A stretch of 64,000 nucleotides of DNA, from contig JAFEFC010000011.1 in the NCBI GenBank assembly GCA_018240785.1, forward strand, positions 311,435-375,434, read 5' to 3'. Origin of the DNA: Pseudomonadota bacterium. Lineage in GTDB: Bacteria; Pseudomonadota; Gammaproteobacteria; Burkholderiales; Rhodocyclaceae. Below, piece by piece: positions 44,886 through 55,475 of this stretch. The number at the start of each line of letters is the position of its first letter. Within the stretch, counting starts at the first letter, position 1. Under the pieces are notes generated by a model that was not told the origin of the DNA, ran no database searches, and saw only the letters and a program-made list of their open reading frames with translations. Position numbers and translations under genes: made by a program.

Positions 44886-45664
44886 GCCGGCTGCCGCTGC
44901 GCATCGGCCTGTCGGCCCGCCTGATGCACAGCCCGCCGGCAGAACTCGGTTTTCCGGGCAAGACGTTGCAGTACCTGGAGCAATCGATGGCGCACTGGAT
45001 CATGTCCCATGGTGCACTCGCGCTGATGGTGCCGACCATCGGCGAGCACCTGGGGCTACGGCGCGCGCAGATCTCGGTGCGCGACTATGTCAGCAGCCTT
45101 GACGGCCTGGTGCTGCAGGGCGGCGCCGACGTCAGCCCCTCGACTTACCGCGACACGGCGCTGAGGCCCGAATGGACGGGAGATCGCGTGCGCGACCTTT
45201 ACGAAATCGAACTGTTGTGGGAGTTCGTCATCCAGGGTAAGCCGGTGCTGGGCGTCTGCCGCGGTGCTCAGCTCATCAACGTGGCCTGCGGTGGCACGCT
45301 TTGGCAGGACATCACCGAATGCGTGCCGGGCGCGATCGCACACCGCAGCGACGACCTCTACGACCGCCACTACCACACCGTCGAGTTCGAACCGGGCAGC
45401 CGGCTGGCGAGCCTTTATCCCGAACGTGCGGGCGGACGCGTCAACAGCATCCACCATCAGGCCGTGCGCGAGCTCGGCTCCGACCTGCAGGTTGAGGCAC
45501 GCTCGGCGGGCGACGGCGTGATCGAGGCGATCCGCTGGCAGGGGTCCAGCTACCTGTTCGGCTGCCAATGGCATCCCGAGTTCCAGGCTCGGGACGGCGA
45601 CCTGCTGGACGGCAGCCCGATCATGCAGGACTTCCTGGAGGCAGCCGAACGCTCGCGTACGTGA
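44882..45664 (+). CDS. Class I glutamine amidotransferase-like (gamma-glutamyl hydrolase type) protein
   Basis: 260 aa from a GTG at 44882, chosen because AAGGAGG lies 6-12 bases upstream and the GTGA overlaps the ligase stop; an ATG at 44852 would sit inside the ligase gene. Catalytic triad: Cys in [18 protein letters not shown], His and Glu in [10 protein letters not shown], with HHQAV earlier. Resembles gamma-glutamyl-GABA hydrolase (PuuD) and related enzymes. It would hydrolyse gamma-glutamyl amides, the opposite of the upstream ligase. Substrate not known. Confidence 0.88.
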   Translation: MSRLPLRIGLSARLMHSPPAELGFPGKTLQYLEQSMAHWIMSHGALALMVPTIGEHLGLRRAQISVRDYVSSLDGLVLQGGADVSPSTYRDTALRPEWTGDRVRDLYEIELLWEFVIQGKPVLGVCRGAQLINVACGGTLWQDITECVPGAIAHRSDDLYDRHYHTVEFEPGSRLASLYPERAGGRVNSIHHQAVRELGSDLQVEARSAGDGVIEAIRWQGSSYLFGCQWHPEFQARDGDLLDGSPIMQDFLEAAERSRT

Positions 45665-45765
45665 CCACGGTCACGCCGCAGTCCGCAGCGGCCAACCTGC
45701 ACCCACAGTGCCGTGACAGGTCCCGGCCGGCCAGACGCGCGCGCGTACAAGAATGCAAGACCGGA

Positions 45766-45803
45766 AAGCAAGAAGCCGATCACGATGGATCGGCTTCTTG
45801 CTT
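45766..45803 (-). terminator. Perfect 15-bp hairpin downstream of tRNA-Pro
   Basis: AAGCAAGAAGCCGAT and its exact complement with an 8-base loop, 8 bp after the tRNA 3' end. On the minus strand the stem ends GCTTTCC, a weak T tract. It most likely ends the tRNA-Pro transcript; it could also close the hydrolase operon from the other side. Confidence 0.6.
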
Positions 45804-45811
45804 GATTCGAT

Positions 45812-45889
<78 letters not shown>

Positions 45890-45949
45890 CACAGAAGCCG
45901 CATTATAGCAGGCTATTCACGAATATCCAGTGCTTTCAGCGCGAGCGCT

Positions 45950-46330
45950 TCATGCTCTCAACTCCGCCAGCGCGTCGGCCACATCGATCCGAAGTTCCGC
46001 GAGCAGTGCCCTGCAGCGTTCCACCTCGGTAAGCTCCTCCTGACGCTGGATCGCAGCCTCGCCCAGCCTGTTGCGCGCACCGGAGATCGTGAAACCCTCC
46101 TCGTACAGCAACTGCCGGATGCGTCGAATCAGGAGCACCTCATGGTGCTGATAATAGCGGCGATTGCCCCGCCGCTTCACCGGCTTGAGCTGGGTGAATT
46201 CCTGCTCCCAGTAGCGCAGCACATGCGGTTTCACGCCGCACAACTCCGACACCTCGCCTATGGTGAAGTAGCGCTTGGCGGGAATCGGCGGCAATTGCGC
46301 CGAACTGACTTCAGGGCTGCTTGCTTGCAT
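45950..46330 (-). CDS. MerR-family transcriptional regulator (IhfA-linked type)
   Basis: 126 aa. N-terminal winged helix with [22 protein letters not shown] and the wing [16 protein letters not shown], then a coiled dimerisation helix. No metal or drug-binding cysteines, so it is one of the short MerR-like proteins commonly found next to ihfA. Its start overlaps the end of ihfA by 20 bp. Target unknown. Confidence 0.9.
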   Translation of the reverse strand: MQASSPEVSSAQLPPIPAKRYFTIGEVSELCGVKPHVLRYWEQEFTQLKPVKRRGNRRYYQHHEVLLIRRIRQLLYEEGFTISGARNRLGEAAIQRQEELTEVERCRALLAELRIDVADALAELRA

Positions 46331-46616
46331 CGCTGAGTTGCTCCACTGCGGCCTTCAGCTTCTGACTGGCATGGAAGGTGACGACACGGCGCGCGGTGAT
46401 GGGGATCTCCTCGCCCGTCTTCGGATTACGCCCAGGGCGCTGCGGCTTGTCGCGCAACTGGAAGTTGCCGAAGCCGGAGAGCTTGACGCTGTCTCCGCGC
46501 TCGAGGGCGGTGCGGATCTCCTCGAAGAAACCCTCAACCATGTCCTTCGCTTCACGCTTGTTCAATCCGACCTGCTCGAACAGCAGGTCGGCCAGTTCTG
46601 CCTTGGTCAAGGTCAC
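46311..46616 (-). CDS. ihfA: Integration host factor subunit alpha
   Basis: DNA-bending protein, partner of IhfB at 61422. 101 aa from a GTG at 46616 ([14 protein letters not shown] follows), with GGGAGAG just upstream; no ATG is available in frame. The signature [20 protein letters not shown] carries the DNA-intercalating Pro arm. The start lies one base after the pheT stop, the usual pheST-ihfA order. Confidence 0.95.
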   Translation of the reverse strand: MTLTKAELADLLFEQVGLNKREAKDMVEGFFEEIRTALERGDSVKLSGFGNFQLRDKPQRPGRNPKTGEEIPITARRVVTFHASQKLKAAVEQLSDASKQP

Positions 46617-46617
46617 G

Positions 46618-49008
46618 TCACTCTCCCGACCCACGCAGGCGAGCACCGAGCACGGATTCAGCCTGGCGCACAAGGACCGACACCGCCGCATCGACCTCGG
46701 CGTCTTCGAGAGTGCGCTGAGTATCTTGCATCAACACCCTGAAGGCAAGGCTCTTCCTGTCCGGATCGATGCCCTTGCCATGATAGACGTCGAACAGCGC
46801 AATCTCCCGCACCACGGCTGGCGCGGCCTCACGCAGCACCTCGAGGGCGCGCGCCACGCTGATGTCGAGCGCGACGACCAGCGCAAGGTCGCGAGTCACC
46901 GCCGGCATGCGCGAAATCTCGGCGTAGGCCGGCACCACGGCGCCGAGCGCTGCGTCGAGTTCGAGCTCGAACACCACCGGCGCACTGCCCATGTCATAGC
47001 GCTGCACCCACACCGGATGCAGTTCGCCGATGATGCCGATGTTGCGGCCATCGAGCCGCACCGTGGCTGCGCGTCCCGGATGCAGCGCGGGATGCGACAG
47101 CCGCTCGAATCTCAGCGTGCGCGGCGCAAACAGGGCCTCGAGGTCGCCCTTCACATCGTAGAAATCAACCTGGCGCGAGCGCTCGCCCCACTGCTCCGGC
47201 TGTGCCGACCCAGCGGCAAGGCCGGCCACCATCAGCAACTGGTGAAAGCCCGCCACCGGCACGCCGTCGGCCTTGCGCTCGAAGCAGCGACCGATCTCGA
47301 ACACGCGCACACGATCGATCTGGCGCTTGCGGTTGGTCACCAGGTTCGCAGCGAGGCCAGGAATCAGGCTTGAGCGCATCACGCTCAACTGGCTGGCGAT
47401 CGGGTTGGCAAGGCGGATCGGCGCTTCATTGGCGCAGAAGTCGCGCTCCCACGCTTCCTCAACGAAGGCGAAGTTCACCACCTCCTGATAGCCGCGGCCC
47501 GCCAGCAGATGGCGCACATCCCACACCGGACGGCGGTTCTCGGCGCTGGCCAGCATCATCAGCGACCCCTGCGGCGCCACCGCCGGGATGTTGTCGTAGC
47601 CATGCAGGCGCGCGAGTTCCTCGATCAGATCCTCCTCGATCTCGATGTCGAAGCGGAACGACGGCGGCGTGACGACGAAATCCTCACCCTCACGAGCGAC
47701 GTGCAGATGCACGCGCTCGAGCAGCGCCTGAATCCCGGCATCGTCGAGATGGATGCCGAGCAGCCGGCGTGCGCGCGCCGGACGCAGCCGAACGGCAGGC
47801 CGCGCCGGCAGATGATCACGGGCGACAGCTTCCTCCACCGGGCCGGCCGCGCCGCCACAGATTTCCAGCACGAGCTGGGTGGCACGCTCCAGCGCAGTGC
47901 GCGCGAGTTCGAAATCCACGCCACGTTCGAAGCGGTGTGACGCGTCCGACGTGAAGCCGTAGGCGCGCGCGCGCCCCGCAATCGCCGCCGGCGCGAAGAA
48001 GGCGCTCTCGAGGAAGACGTCGGTCGTCTCGAGGGTGATGCCGCTGTCCTCGCCCCCCATGATCCCGGCCAGCGCCAGCGCACGGCTCTCGTCGGCGATG
48101 AGCAGCGTGTCGGCGGCCGGCGTCACCGTCTGCTCGTTGAGCAGGACTACCTGCTCTTCGGCCGCCGGATAGCGCACGTGGATCGCACCGGCAAGCTTCG
48201 TGTTGTCGAAGGCGTGCAGCGGCTGGCCGAGTTCCAGCATCACGTAGTTAGTGACGTCGACCAGCGCGCTGATGCTGCGGATGCCGCTGCGCACCAGGCG
48301 ACGCACCATCCACTCCGGCGTCGGCGCCCTGGCGTCCACACCGCTCAGGATGCGCCCGCAATAGCGCGGGCAGGCATCCTCGGCATCCAGGACGATGGCG
48401 CGGCGCGCCTCGATGCTCGGCACAACCGGGGCGACTGCGGGGAGATGCAGCGGCCGGCCGGTGATTGCCGCCAGCTCGCGCGCCACGCCGGTCAGGCTCA
48501 GGCAGTCGGCCCGGTTGGGCGTGAGCTTGATCGTGAACAGGGTATCGTCAAGACCGAGATAGTCGCGGATGTCGGTACCGACCGGCGCGTCGGCAGGCAG
48601 CGCATACAAGCCGCCGTGGTCGTCCGACAGGCCCAGCTCGCGTGCCGAGCACAGCATGCCGAAGGATTCGACGCCGCGCAGCTTGGCTTCCTTGATCGCG
48701 AAGTCACCCGGCAGGCGTGCGCCCACGCGAGCGCACGGCACCTTCATTCCTGCCGCCGCATTCGGCGCACCGCAGACGATCTGCAGCAGCTCGCCGGTGC
48801 CGGCGTCGACCTTGCACAGCTTGAGCTTGTCGGCGTTGGGATGCTTGTCAGCCTCGACGATCTGCGCGATCACCACGCCCGTGAACGCGGGCGCAGCCGG
48901 GTCGGCTTCTTCCACCTCGAGACCGGCCATCGTCAGCAGATGGCCGAGTGCGGCGCTGTCGAGCTGCGGATCGACGAAAGTCCGCAGCCACTGTTCGGAG
49001 AATTGCAT
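46618..49008 (-). CDS. pheT: Phenylalanine--tRNA ligase beta subunit
   Basis: 796-aa beta subunit of the alpha2-beta2 enzyme. N-terminal tRNA-binding (OB) domain from about residue 39 with [19 protein letters not shown], then B3/B4 editing region ([18 protein letters not shown]), B5 domains and the C-terminal ferredoxin-fold anticodon-binding part ([20 protein letters not shown]). Family length. It follows pheS by 53 bp. Confidence 0.97.
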   Translation of the reverse strand: MQFSEQWLRTFVDPQLDSAALGHLLTMAGLEVEEADPAAPAFTGVVIAQIVEADKHPNADKLKLCKVDAGTGELLQIVCGAPNAAAGMKVPCARVGARLPGDFAIKEAKLRGVESFGMLCSARELGLSDDHGGLYALPADAPVGTDIRDYLGLDDTLFTIKLTPNRADCLSLTGVARELAAITGRPLHLPAVAPVVPSIEARRAIVLDAEDACPRYCGRILSGVDARAPTPEWMVRRLVRSGIRSISALVDVTNYVMLELGQPLHAFDNTKLAGAIHVRYPAAEEQVVLLNEQTVTPAADTLLIADESRALALAGIMGGEDSGITLETTDVFLESAFFAPAAIAGRARAYGFTSDASHRFERGVDFELARTALERATQLVLEICGGAAGPVEEAVARDHLPARPAVRLRPARARRLLGIHLDDAGIQALLERVHLHVAREGEDFVVTPPSFRFDIEIEEDLIEELARLHGYDNIPAVAPQGSLMMLASAENRRPVWDVRHLLAGRGYQEVVNFAFVEEAWERDFCANEAPIRLANPIASQLSVMRSSLIPGLAANLVTNRKRQIDRVRVFEIGRCFERKADGVPVAGFHQLLMVAGLAAGSAQPEQWGERSRQVDFYDVKGDLEALFAPRTLRFERLSHPALHPGRAATVRLDGRNIGIIGELHPVWVQRYDMGSAPVVFELELDAALGAVVPAYAEISRMPAVTRDLALVVALDISVARALEVLREAAPAVVREIALFDVYHGKGIDPDRKSLAFRVLMQDTQRTLEDAEVDAAVSVLVRQAESVLGARLRGSGE

Positions 49009-49061
49009 GATTCGTTTACCTGGATGGGCTTGCCTTGATGCGGATGCCGGGGCGGGCGCGG

Positions 49062-50129
<1,068 letters not shown>

Positions 50130-50131
50130 CT

Positions 50132-50161
50132 AAAAAAAAAGGAGGCCAGGCCTCCTTTTTT
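50132..50161 (-). terminator. Intrinsic terminator between rplT and pheS
   Basis: GGAGGC and GCCTCC stem, CAG loop, with nine A's on the left and six T's on the right. On the minus strand it ends in a T9 run, a very strong terminator, placed after rplT. I see no leader peptide with Phe codons in front of it, so it is not a classical phe attenuator. Confidence 0.88.
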
Positions 50162-50189
50162 CGGGCTGCTTGTGCCGGATAAAGTCGGC

Positions 50190-50549
50190 TTAGGCAGCGA
50201 GTTTGGCCTTGGCTTGTTCGGCAATCGCCGCAAAAGCGGGCTTGTCGAACACGGCCAGGTCGGCCAGGACCTTGCGGTCGATTTCGATCGCAGCCTTCTT
50301 CAGGCCGTTCATGAACGTGCTGTAGGTCAGACCCAGTTCGCGGGCGGCCGCGTTGATACGCGCGATCCACAGGGCGCGGAACTGGCGCTTGCGCTGACGG
50401 CGGTCGCGGTAAGCGTACTGGCCAGCCTTCATCACCGCCTGCTTGGCGATGCGATAGACGTTCTTGCGACGGCCGCGGTAGCCCTTGGCCTGGGAGAGGA
50501 CTTTCTTGTGACGGGCGCGGGCGGTTACACCACGTTTAACGCGAGGCAT
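50190..50549 (-). CDS. rplT: 50S ribosomal protein L20
   Basis: 119 aa, the family length. Conserved start [18 protein letters not shown] and [20 protein letters not shown]. In E. coli L20 also represses its own operon's translation. It follows rpmI by 12 bp. Confidence 0.97.
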   Translation of the reverse strand: MPRVKRGVTARARHKKVLSQAKGYRGRRKNVYRIAKQAVMKAGQYAYRDRRQRKRQFRALWIARINAAARELGLTYSTFMNGLKKAAIEIDRKVLADLAVFDKPAFAAIAEQAKAKLAA

Positions 50550-50561
50550 TGCGGTCTCCTA

Positions 50562-50759
50562 TCAAGCGTAAGGCAGCATGGCGCGAATCAGCTTCTCGTC
50601 TGCGGCGTGGACTTCCGTCATGCCGCGAAGCTGGCGCTTGCTCTTGGTGGTCTTCTTGGTAAGGATGTGGCGCTTGAACGCCTGGGACCGCTTGATCCCG
50701 CCGCTGGAGCGGACCTTGAAGCGCTTCTTCGCTCCGCTCTTGGTCTTCATCTTGGGCAT
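50562..50759 (-). CDS. rpmI: 50S ribosomal protein L35
   Basis: 65 aa from the ATG at 50759 ([20 protein letters not shown]), the family length. The open frame extends to 50834 but only through spacer sequence. Very basic, ending [19 protein letters not shown]. Located between infC and rplT as expected. Confidence 0.97.
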   Translation of the reverse strand: MPKMKTKSGAKKRFKVRSSGGIKRSQAFKRHILTKKTTKSKRQLRGMTEVHAADEKLIRAMLPYA

Positions 50760-50905
50760 TGCTAAGACTCCGTGTTTTTGGATGCCGCCAGGTAGCGCCG
50801 AAACCAGCCGGCACGTTTTCAGACCTGACACCACTTGTTTTCCGCCGCCCCGGCTTCCCGGGGCGCCGGTCCTGTCCCATTACCGGGACAGATCCTGCAA
50901 ACCGC

Positions 50906-51427
50906 TCAGCGGTTCTTCTTGGGCGCGATGACCATGATCATCTGGCGCCCCTCCATCTTGGGCATCTGCTCGACCTGACCCAGTTCCTCCAGGTCGGCCT
51001 TGACGCGCTCGAGCTGACGCAGACCGAATTCCTGGTGCGCCATCTCGCGGCCGCGGAAGCGCAAGGTCACCTTGCACTTGTCGCCTTCCTCGAGGAAGCG
51101 CTTCAGGTTGCGCAGCTTGATCTGGTAGTCGTTCTCGTCGGTACCGGGGCGGAGCTTGACCTCCTTCACCTGCACCTGTTTCTGCTTCAATCGGGCTTCG
51201 TGGGCCTTCTTCTGTTCCTGATACTTGAACTTGCCGAAGTCCATCAGCTTGCACACCGGCGGCTTGGCCATCGGTGCGATTTCGACAAGATCCAGCCCGG
51301 CTTCTTCAGCCATGTTGAGGGCGGTATGCACGGAAACGATGCCGAGCTGTTCGCCTTCTTCGCCGACCAGCCGGATCTCAGGCGCGTTGATCTCCCCGTT
51401 TACGCGCTGCTTTTTTTCTTGAGCGAT
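50906..51427 (-). CDS. infC: Translation initiation factor IF-3, AUC start
   Basis: 173 aa, the normal IF-3 length. The frame begins ATC ([10 protein letters not shown] follows) at 51427, two codons after an in-frame TGA and with GGAGAG upstream. There is no ATG, GTG or TTG until a GTG about 33 codons later, which would remove conserved N-domain sequence ([18 protein letters not shown]). Thus the start is AUC. Rare AUU-type starts in infC are known to permit autoregulation by IF-3. Conserved core: [19 protein letters not shown] and RFRGREMAH. Confidence 0.93.
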   Translation of the reverse strand: MAQEKKQRVNGEINAPEIRLVGEEGEQLGIVSVHTALNMAEEAGLDLVEIAPMAKPPVCKLMDFGKFKYQEQKKAHEARLKQKQVQVKEVKLRPGTDENDYQIKLRNLKRFLEEGDKCKVTLRFRGREMAHQEFGLRQLERVKADLEELGQVEQMPKMEGRQMIMVIAPKKNR

Positions 51428-51454
51428 GGTTCAACTCTCCACGAAAACCAAAAA

Positions 51455-53371
51455 TCAGACCGTGCCGGCTTTCGCTTCCAGTTCGCGACGCCAGCGTTCG
51501 ATCAGCGAATCGAGGGGCATTTGGCCAAGGTCCTGGCCGCCTCGGGCGCGCACGGCAACAAGGCCCGCCGCCCTTTCCTTGTCGCCGATGACGATCTGGT
51601 ATGGCAGCTTTTGCACGCTATGTTCGCGAATTTTATAGTTAATCTTCTCGTTGCGCAAATCGGCTTCGACGCGGAAGCCCGCCTTCTTCAAGGCCGCGAC
51701 CACCTCGGTCGCATATCCGGCCTGCGCTTCGGTGATGTTCATCACCACCGCCTGCACAGGTGAAAGCCACAAGGGCATCGCACCGGCGTGATGCTCGATC
51801 AGGATGCCGATGAAGCGCTCCATCGACCCTACGATGGCGCGATGCAGCATGACCGGAAACTTCTTGGTGTTGTCTTCGGCCACATATTCCGCGCCCAGGC
51901 GCACCGGCAGATTGAAATCAAGCTGCAGCGTGCCGCACTGCCAAACGCGCTGCAGGCAGTCCTTCAGCGAGAACTCGATCTTCGGCCCATAGAAGGCCCC
52001 CTCACCCGGCTGCAGCTCGTAGACCAGGCCCTGCGCATCGAGCGCGGCAGCCAGCGCCGCCTCGGCAGCATCCCACTGCTCGTCCGAACCCACCCGCTTT
52101 TCGGGCCGCGTAGACAGCTTCACCAGGATGTCGGTGAAACCGAAATCCGCGTAGACCTTCTGCAGCAACTCGATGAAGGCGGCGGATTCCGCCTGCACCT
52201 GGCTCTCCGCACAGAAGATGTGCGCATCGTCCTGGACGAAGTTGCGGACGCGCATGATGCCGTGCAGCGAGCCCGAGGGCTCATTGCGATGGCACGAGCC
52301 GAACTCGGCCATGCGCAGCGGAAGGTCGCGATAGCTCTTGAGGCCCTGGTTGAAGATCTGGATGTGACAAGGGCAGTTCATGGGCTTGACCGCGTAGTCG
52401 CGCTTCTCCGACTGCGTGGTGAACATGAGGTCGGAGTACATGCCCCAGTGGCCGGACTTCTCCCACAGCGAACGATCGACGATCTGCGGCGTCTTCACTT
52501 CCTGGTAGCCGTGCTCAGCAATCGTGCGGCGCAGGTACTGCTCGACCTGTTGCCACAGCGTCCAGCCCTTGGCGTGCCAGAACACCATGCCCGGCGCCTC
52601 TTCCTGGATGTGGAACAAATCGAGGGCACGACCGAGCTTGCGGTGGTCGCGCTTCTCGGCTTCCTCCAGCATGTGGAGGTAGTCGTCGAGCTCGTCCTTC
52701 TTCGCCCAGGCGGTACCATAGACGCGCTGCAGCATCTCGTTCCTCGAGTCACCGCGCCAGTACGCACCGGCGAGCTTGGTGAGCTTGAACACCTTCAGCT
52801 TGCCGGTCGACGGCACGTGCGGGCCGCGGCACAGGTCGATGAAATCGCCCTGCCGGTACAGAGACACGTCCTCCTCGGCCGGAATCGACGCGATGATCTC
52901 GGCCTTGTAGTGCTCGCCGATACCCTTGAAGAACGCCACCGCCTTGTCACGCGGCCACACTTCACGCTCGACGGGAATCTCGCGCCTGACGATCTCCGCC
53001 ATGCGCTTTTCGATCGCCTCGAGATCCTCGGGCGTAAACGGGCGCTTGTACGAGAAATCGTAGTAGAAGCCGTTATCGATCACCGGCCCGATCGTCACCT
53101 GAGCATCCGGGAACAGCTCCTTGACCGCATGCGCCAGCAGGTGGGCCGTGGAGTGCCGGATAATGTCGAGGCCCTCGGCGTTCTTGTCGGTGATGATCGC
53201 AAGCTCGGCGTCGGCGTCGATGCAATGCGACAGGTCGACGAGTCTGCCCCCGACGCGACCGGCAAGCGCCGCCTTCGCAAGACCCGCGCCGATCGAGGAG
53301 GCCACCTCGAACACCGTCACCGGATGATCGAAACTGCGGACGGAGCCATCGGGAAGTGTGATGTTGGGCAT
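51455..53371 (-). CDS. thrS: Threonine--tRNA ligase
   Basis: 638 aa from the ATG at 53371 ([10 protein letters not shown]), the usual ThrRS length; the frame stays open to 53437 without homology. N-terminal TGS domain ([20 protein letters not shown]), editing domain with [20 protein letters not shown], class II core with [12 protein letters not shown] (zinc Cys) and motif 2 [20 protein letters not shown], and a C-terminal anticodon-binding domain. infC follows after 27 bp. Confidence 0.97.
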   Translation of the reverse strand: MPNITLPDGSVRSFDHPVTVFEVASSIGAGLAKAALAGRVGGRLVDLSHCIDADAELAIITDKNAEGLDIIRHSTAHLLAHAVKELFPDAQVTIGPVIDNGFYYDFSYKRPFTPEDLEAIEKRMAEIVRREIPVEREVWPRDKAVAFFKGIGEHYKAEIIASIPAEEDVSLYRQGDFIDLCRGPHVPSTGKLKVFKLTKLAGAYWRGDSRNEMLQRVYGTAWAKKDELDDYLHMLEEAEKRDHRKLGRALDLFHIQEEAPGMVFWHAKGWTLWQQVEQYLRRTIAEHGYQEVKTPQIVDRSLWEKSGHWGMYSDLMFTTQSEKRDYAVKPMNCPCHIQIFNQGLKSYRDLPLRMAEFGSCHRNEPSGSLHGIMRVRNFVQDDAHIFCAESQVQAESAAFIELLQKVYADFGFTDILVKLSTRPEKRVGSDEQWDAAEAALAAALDAQGLVYELQPGEGAFYGPKIEFSLKDCLQRVWQCGTLQLDFNLPVRLGAEYVAEDNTKKFPVMLHRAIVGSMERFIGILIEHHAGAMPLWLSPVQAVVMNITEAQAGYATEVVAALKKAGFRVEADLRNEKINYKIREHSVQKLPYQIVIGDKERAAGLVAVRARGGQDLGQMPLDSLIERWRRELEAKAGTV

Positions 53372-53454
53372 GATTTCGTGGCCTCGGAGCGTGATAGTGC
53401 TTTGGTGCTTTGGCTTCCAGACATCCGGCTCGATCACCGGCGGCCGTGGACGAA

Positions 53455-53483
53455 AAAAAAGCGCGGTCGAGGCGCGCTTTTTT
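53455..53483 (-). terminator. Intrinsic terminator after tRNA-Val
   Basis: A8 run, GCGCG stem with CGCGC, then T6. On the minus strand it lies between tRNA-Val and thrS, so it ends the tRNA transcript and thrS needs its own promoter in 53372-53454. Confidence 0.85.
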
Positions 53484-53564
53484 CTCTAGCAGACAAGCGG
53501 AGCCGACCTGTTCAGTTTCCGGCCGTGAAACGAGTTCGGAACATGAAGATCAACCCCAGATGTT

Positions 53565-53641
53565 TGGTAGGCGCGATTGGATTCGAACCAACGACCCCCA
53601 CCATGTCAAGGTGGTGCTCTAACCAACTGAGCTACGCGCCT
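53565..53641 (-). tRNA. tRNA-Val(GAC)
   Basis: 77 nt. Acceptor AGGCGCG pairs with CGCGCCT, discriminator A, encoded CCA. Anticodon stem CCACC/GGTGG with loop TTGACAT gives anticodon GAC. T-arm GTTCGAATC is present. Confidence 0.95.
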
Positions 53642-53722
53642 GCTGAAGCCCCGCATTATAGACATCGAAGAAATCTTGTCAAAGACTTTTTTTGATGTCG
53701 CGACAACCGAGAACGCGGCCGA

Positions 53723-53965
53723 CTACCTTTTCAGGCGCGACACCACGACAAGGATGATGATCGCGCCGATCACCGCGCCGACGAAGCCGGCCGGCTGCCC
53801 CGCCTGATAGACGCCGATCGCCTGGCCGCCGAAAGTGGCGAGCATGGCGCCGGCGATGCCGAGCAGCGAAGTCATGATCAGCCCGAGGCCGTCCTTGCCC
53901 GGATGCAGAAGACGGGCAACGAGGCCGACGATGAGACCGATGATGATGGTGCCGATGATGGACAT
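53723..53965 (-). CDS. GlsB/YeaQ/YmgE family small membrane protein
   Basis: 80 aa from the ATG at 53965 (MSIIGTIIIG). Two to three membrane helices with the family pattern IVGLVARLLHPGKDGLG and GAVIGAIIILVVVSRL. E. coli YeaQ and YmgE are stress-induced inner-membrane proteins of unknown role, sometimes called transglycosylase-associated. It lies 30 bp after the exonuclease gene on the same strand. Confidence 0.9.
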   Translation of the reverse strand: MSIIGTIIIGLIVGLVARLLHPGKDGLGLIMTSLLGIAGAMLATFGGQAIGVYQAGQPAGFVGAVIGAIIILVVVSRLKR

Positions 53966-53994
53966 GGTGCTCTCCTTTGAAGAGTGTCTATGAA

Positions 53995-54783
53995 TCACTC
54001 CGCCGGCCACGCCGACAGGAACTGCTTCCAGTGCGGCGCATCGATGCGCGCCAGCGTGTCACGCACAACCTGCACCTCCTGCGCCCACGCCGCCGCGTCG
54101 AGATGGCCGCGCATGCGCTGGAAGCGCAGATAGACGAGGTAGGTGTTCACCACGTCGGTTTCGCAATAATCCCGGATCTCCGCGATGCGACCTGCCTGCC
54201 AAGCCTGCCACACCGCGGAGCCGTCCATGCCGAGCTTGCCCGGATAGCCCATCAGCCTGGCCAGATCATCGAGCGGCGCATTGGCGCGCGGCTGGTACAG
54301 GGCCAGCAGATCCATCAAGTCCAGGTGCCGGGCGTGGTAACGGCTGATGTAGTTGTTCCACTTGAAGTCGCGCGAATCGTTGTAGTCGCCTTCGCCCTGA
54401 TCCCAGTAACGCGGCGCGGCCACGCCGTGCAGCATGCCGCGATAGTGCAGCACCGGCAGGTCGAAGCCGCCGCCGTTCCACGACACGATCTGCGGCGTAT
54501 AGCGCTCGATGCCATCGAAAAAGCGCTGGATGATCTGGCCCTCGCCGCAATCCGGCTCCGACAGCGAGAACACGCGAAAATGGCTGGCGTCGCGCAACGC
54601 GCATGAGATCGTCACCACGCGCTGCAAGTGATGCGGCAGGAAGTCGCTGCCGTGGCTCACTCGCCGCTGCTGGAAGGCGAACTCCGCCGCTTCGGCGTCC
54701 GAAAGCTCAGCAGGCAGATCGTTCAGCGCACGGATGCCGGTGATGTCAGGGATCGTCTCGATGTCGAAGACCAGAACCGGCAT
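53995..54783 (-). CDS. Predicted 3'-5' exonuclease (DNA polymerase B-type DEDD family)
   Basis: 262 aa from the ATG at 54783 (MPVLVFDIET). DEDD motifs: Exo I VFDIETIPD (about 4-12), Exo II in VSWNGGGFDLPVLHYR, Exo III in IRDYCETDVVNTYLVYLRF. These are the motifs of family-B polymerase proofreading exonucleases, but no polymerase domain is present. Many bacteria carry such stand-alone proteins; substrate unknown. The ATG overlaps the ydbL-like stop by one base. Confidence 0.88.
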   Translation of the reverse strand: MPVLVFDIETIPDITGIRALNDLPAELSDAEAAEFAFQQRRVSHGSDFLPHHLQRVVTISCALRDASHFRVFSLSEPDCGEGQIIQRFFDGIERYTPQIVSWNGGGFDLPVLHYRGMLHGVAAPRYWDQGEGDYNDSRDFKWNNYISRYHARHLDLMDLLALYQPRANAPLDDLARLMGYPGKLGMDGSAVWQAWQAGRIAEIRDYCETDVVNTYLVYLRFQRMRGHLDAAAWAQEVQVVRDTLARIDAPHWKQFLSAWPAE

Positions 54784-55205
54784 CACTTCCTCACCCAGTT
54801 GCCGCCTGCCTGCACCCACCAGCCGGACTGGGCGCGTTCGATCCATCGCTGCGCGAACGTCCTGCGCACGTCGGCCTCCCACTCGGGGTGGCCGTTGGCG
54901 CGCGCGATCTCGCGGTACAGCGCAACGCGGTCGGAATTTTCCGCCGCCACCAGGGCGTTCACCTGCCCGCGCTGGGCCAGCGGCACGCCGGACGCATCCC
55001 GCAGCGCAACCGTACCGTCCCCGGCCAGTCCGACCGCGCCCGCGGCATAGAGCGGCGCAAGCTGTGCGTGGCGCTGCTGCATCGAGGTCCGCAACGCGGC
55101 GATCGCCGGAGAATCGATGTCCAGGTTACCCTGCGCCCGCGCGCCGAGCGGAAGCAGACCTACGAGCGCCAGCCACAGGACGCCGGCCCATCTCTTCATG
55201 TTCAT
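54783..55205 (-). CDS. ydbL: YdbL family periplasmic protein
   Basis: 140 aa: signal peptide about residues 1-24 (cleavage after ARA), then a helical domain with NLDIDSPAIAALRTSMQQRH and the conserved TFAQRWIERAQSGWWVQAGG end, which fits DUF1318/YdbL. In E. coli the YdbL partner helps the YdbH-YnbE lipid bridge work. The gene order ydbH-ynbE-ydbL is kept here. A start two codons later (M3) is possible. Confidence 0.88.
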   Translation of the reverse strand: MNMKRWAGVLWLALVGLLPLGARAQGNLDIDSPAIAALRTSMQQRHAQLAPLYAAGAVGLAGDGTVALRDASGVPLAQRGQVNALVAAENSDRVALYREIARANGHPEWEADVRRTFAQRWIERAQSGWWVQAGGNWVRK

Positions 55206-55432
55206 GGCTTCGCTCCTCCCGCGTTCGAATCCTGACCCGCCGGAGGTGGTGCGGACGGGCGAGTCGTCTGCCTGCCTTCCTGCAACTGCCACACCTCGTC
55301 GATGATCCTGTCCGCTGCCTTCTCGGCGGCGGCTGCAGGGAAATAGATGTTGATTGTGACGCAACCCGCCAGCATCAGCAGTGCTGCCGCGCCGGCAAGG
55401 CGGGATAGCCGGTGACGCTTCATGTATGACAT
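55202..55432 (-). CDS. ynbE: YnbE family outer-membrane lipoprotein
   Basis: 76 aa from the ATG at 55432 (MSYMKRHRLS), preceded by GGGAGAA. Lipobox LLMLAGC, then VTINIYFPAAAAEKAADRII, which is the YnbE signature, and a Pro-rich tail. In E. coli YnbE forms fibres that connect YdbH to the outer membrane. Overlaps ydbL by 4 bp; 43 bp after ydbH. Confidence 0.9.
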   Translation of the reverse strand: MSYMKRHRLSRLAGAAALLMLAGCVTINIYFPAAAAEKAADRIIDEVWQLQEGRQTTRPSAPPPAGQDSNAGGAKP

Positions 55433-55475
55433 CGAGTTCTCCCGTTCCAGCCGCACACCGTCGATTCCGCAGCAA

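Noticed and set aside
51788-53695. 635-codon plus-strand frame
   Set aside because: Antisense to thrS and crosses the tRNA-Val gene.
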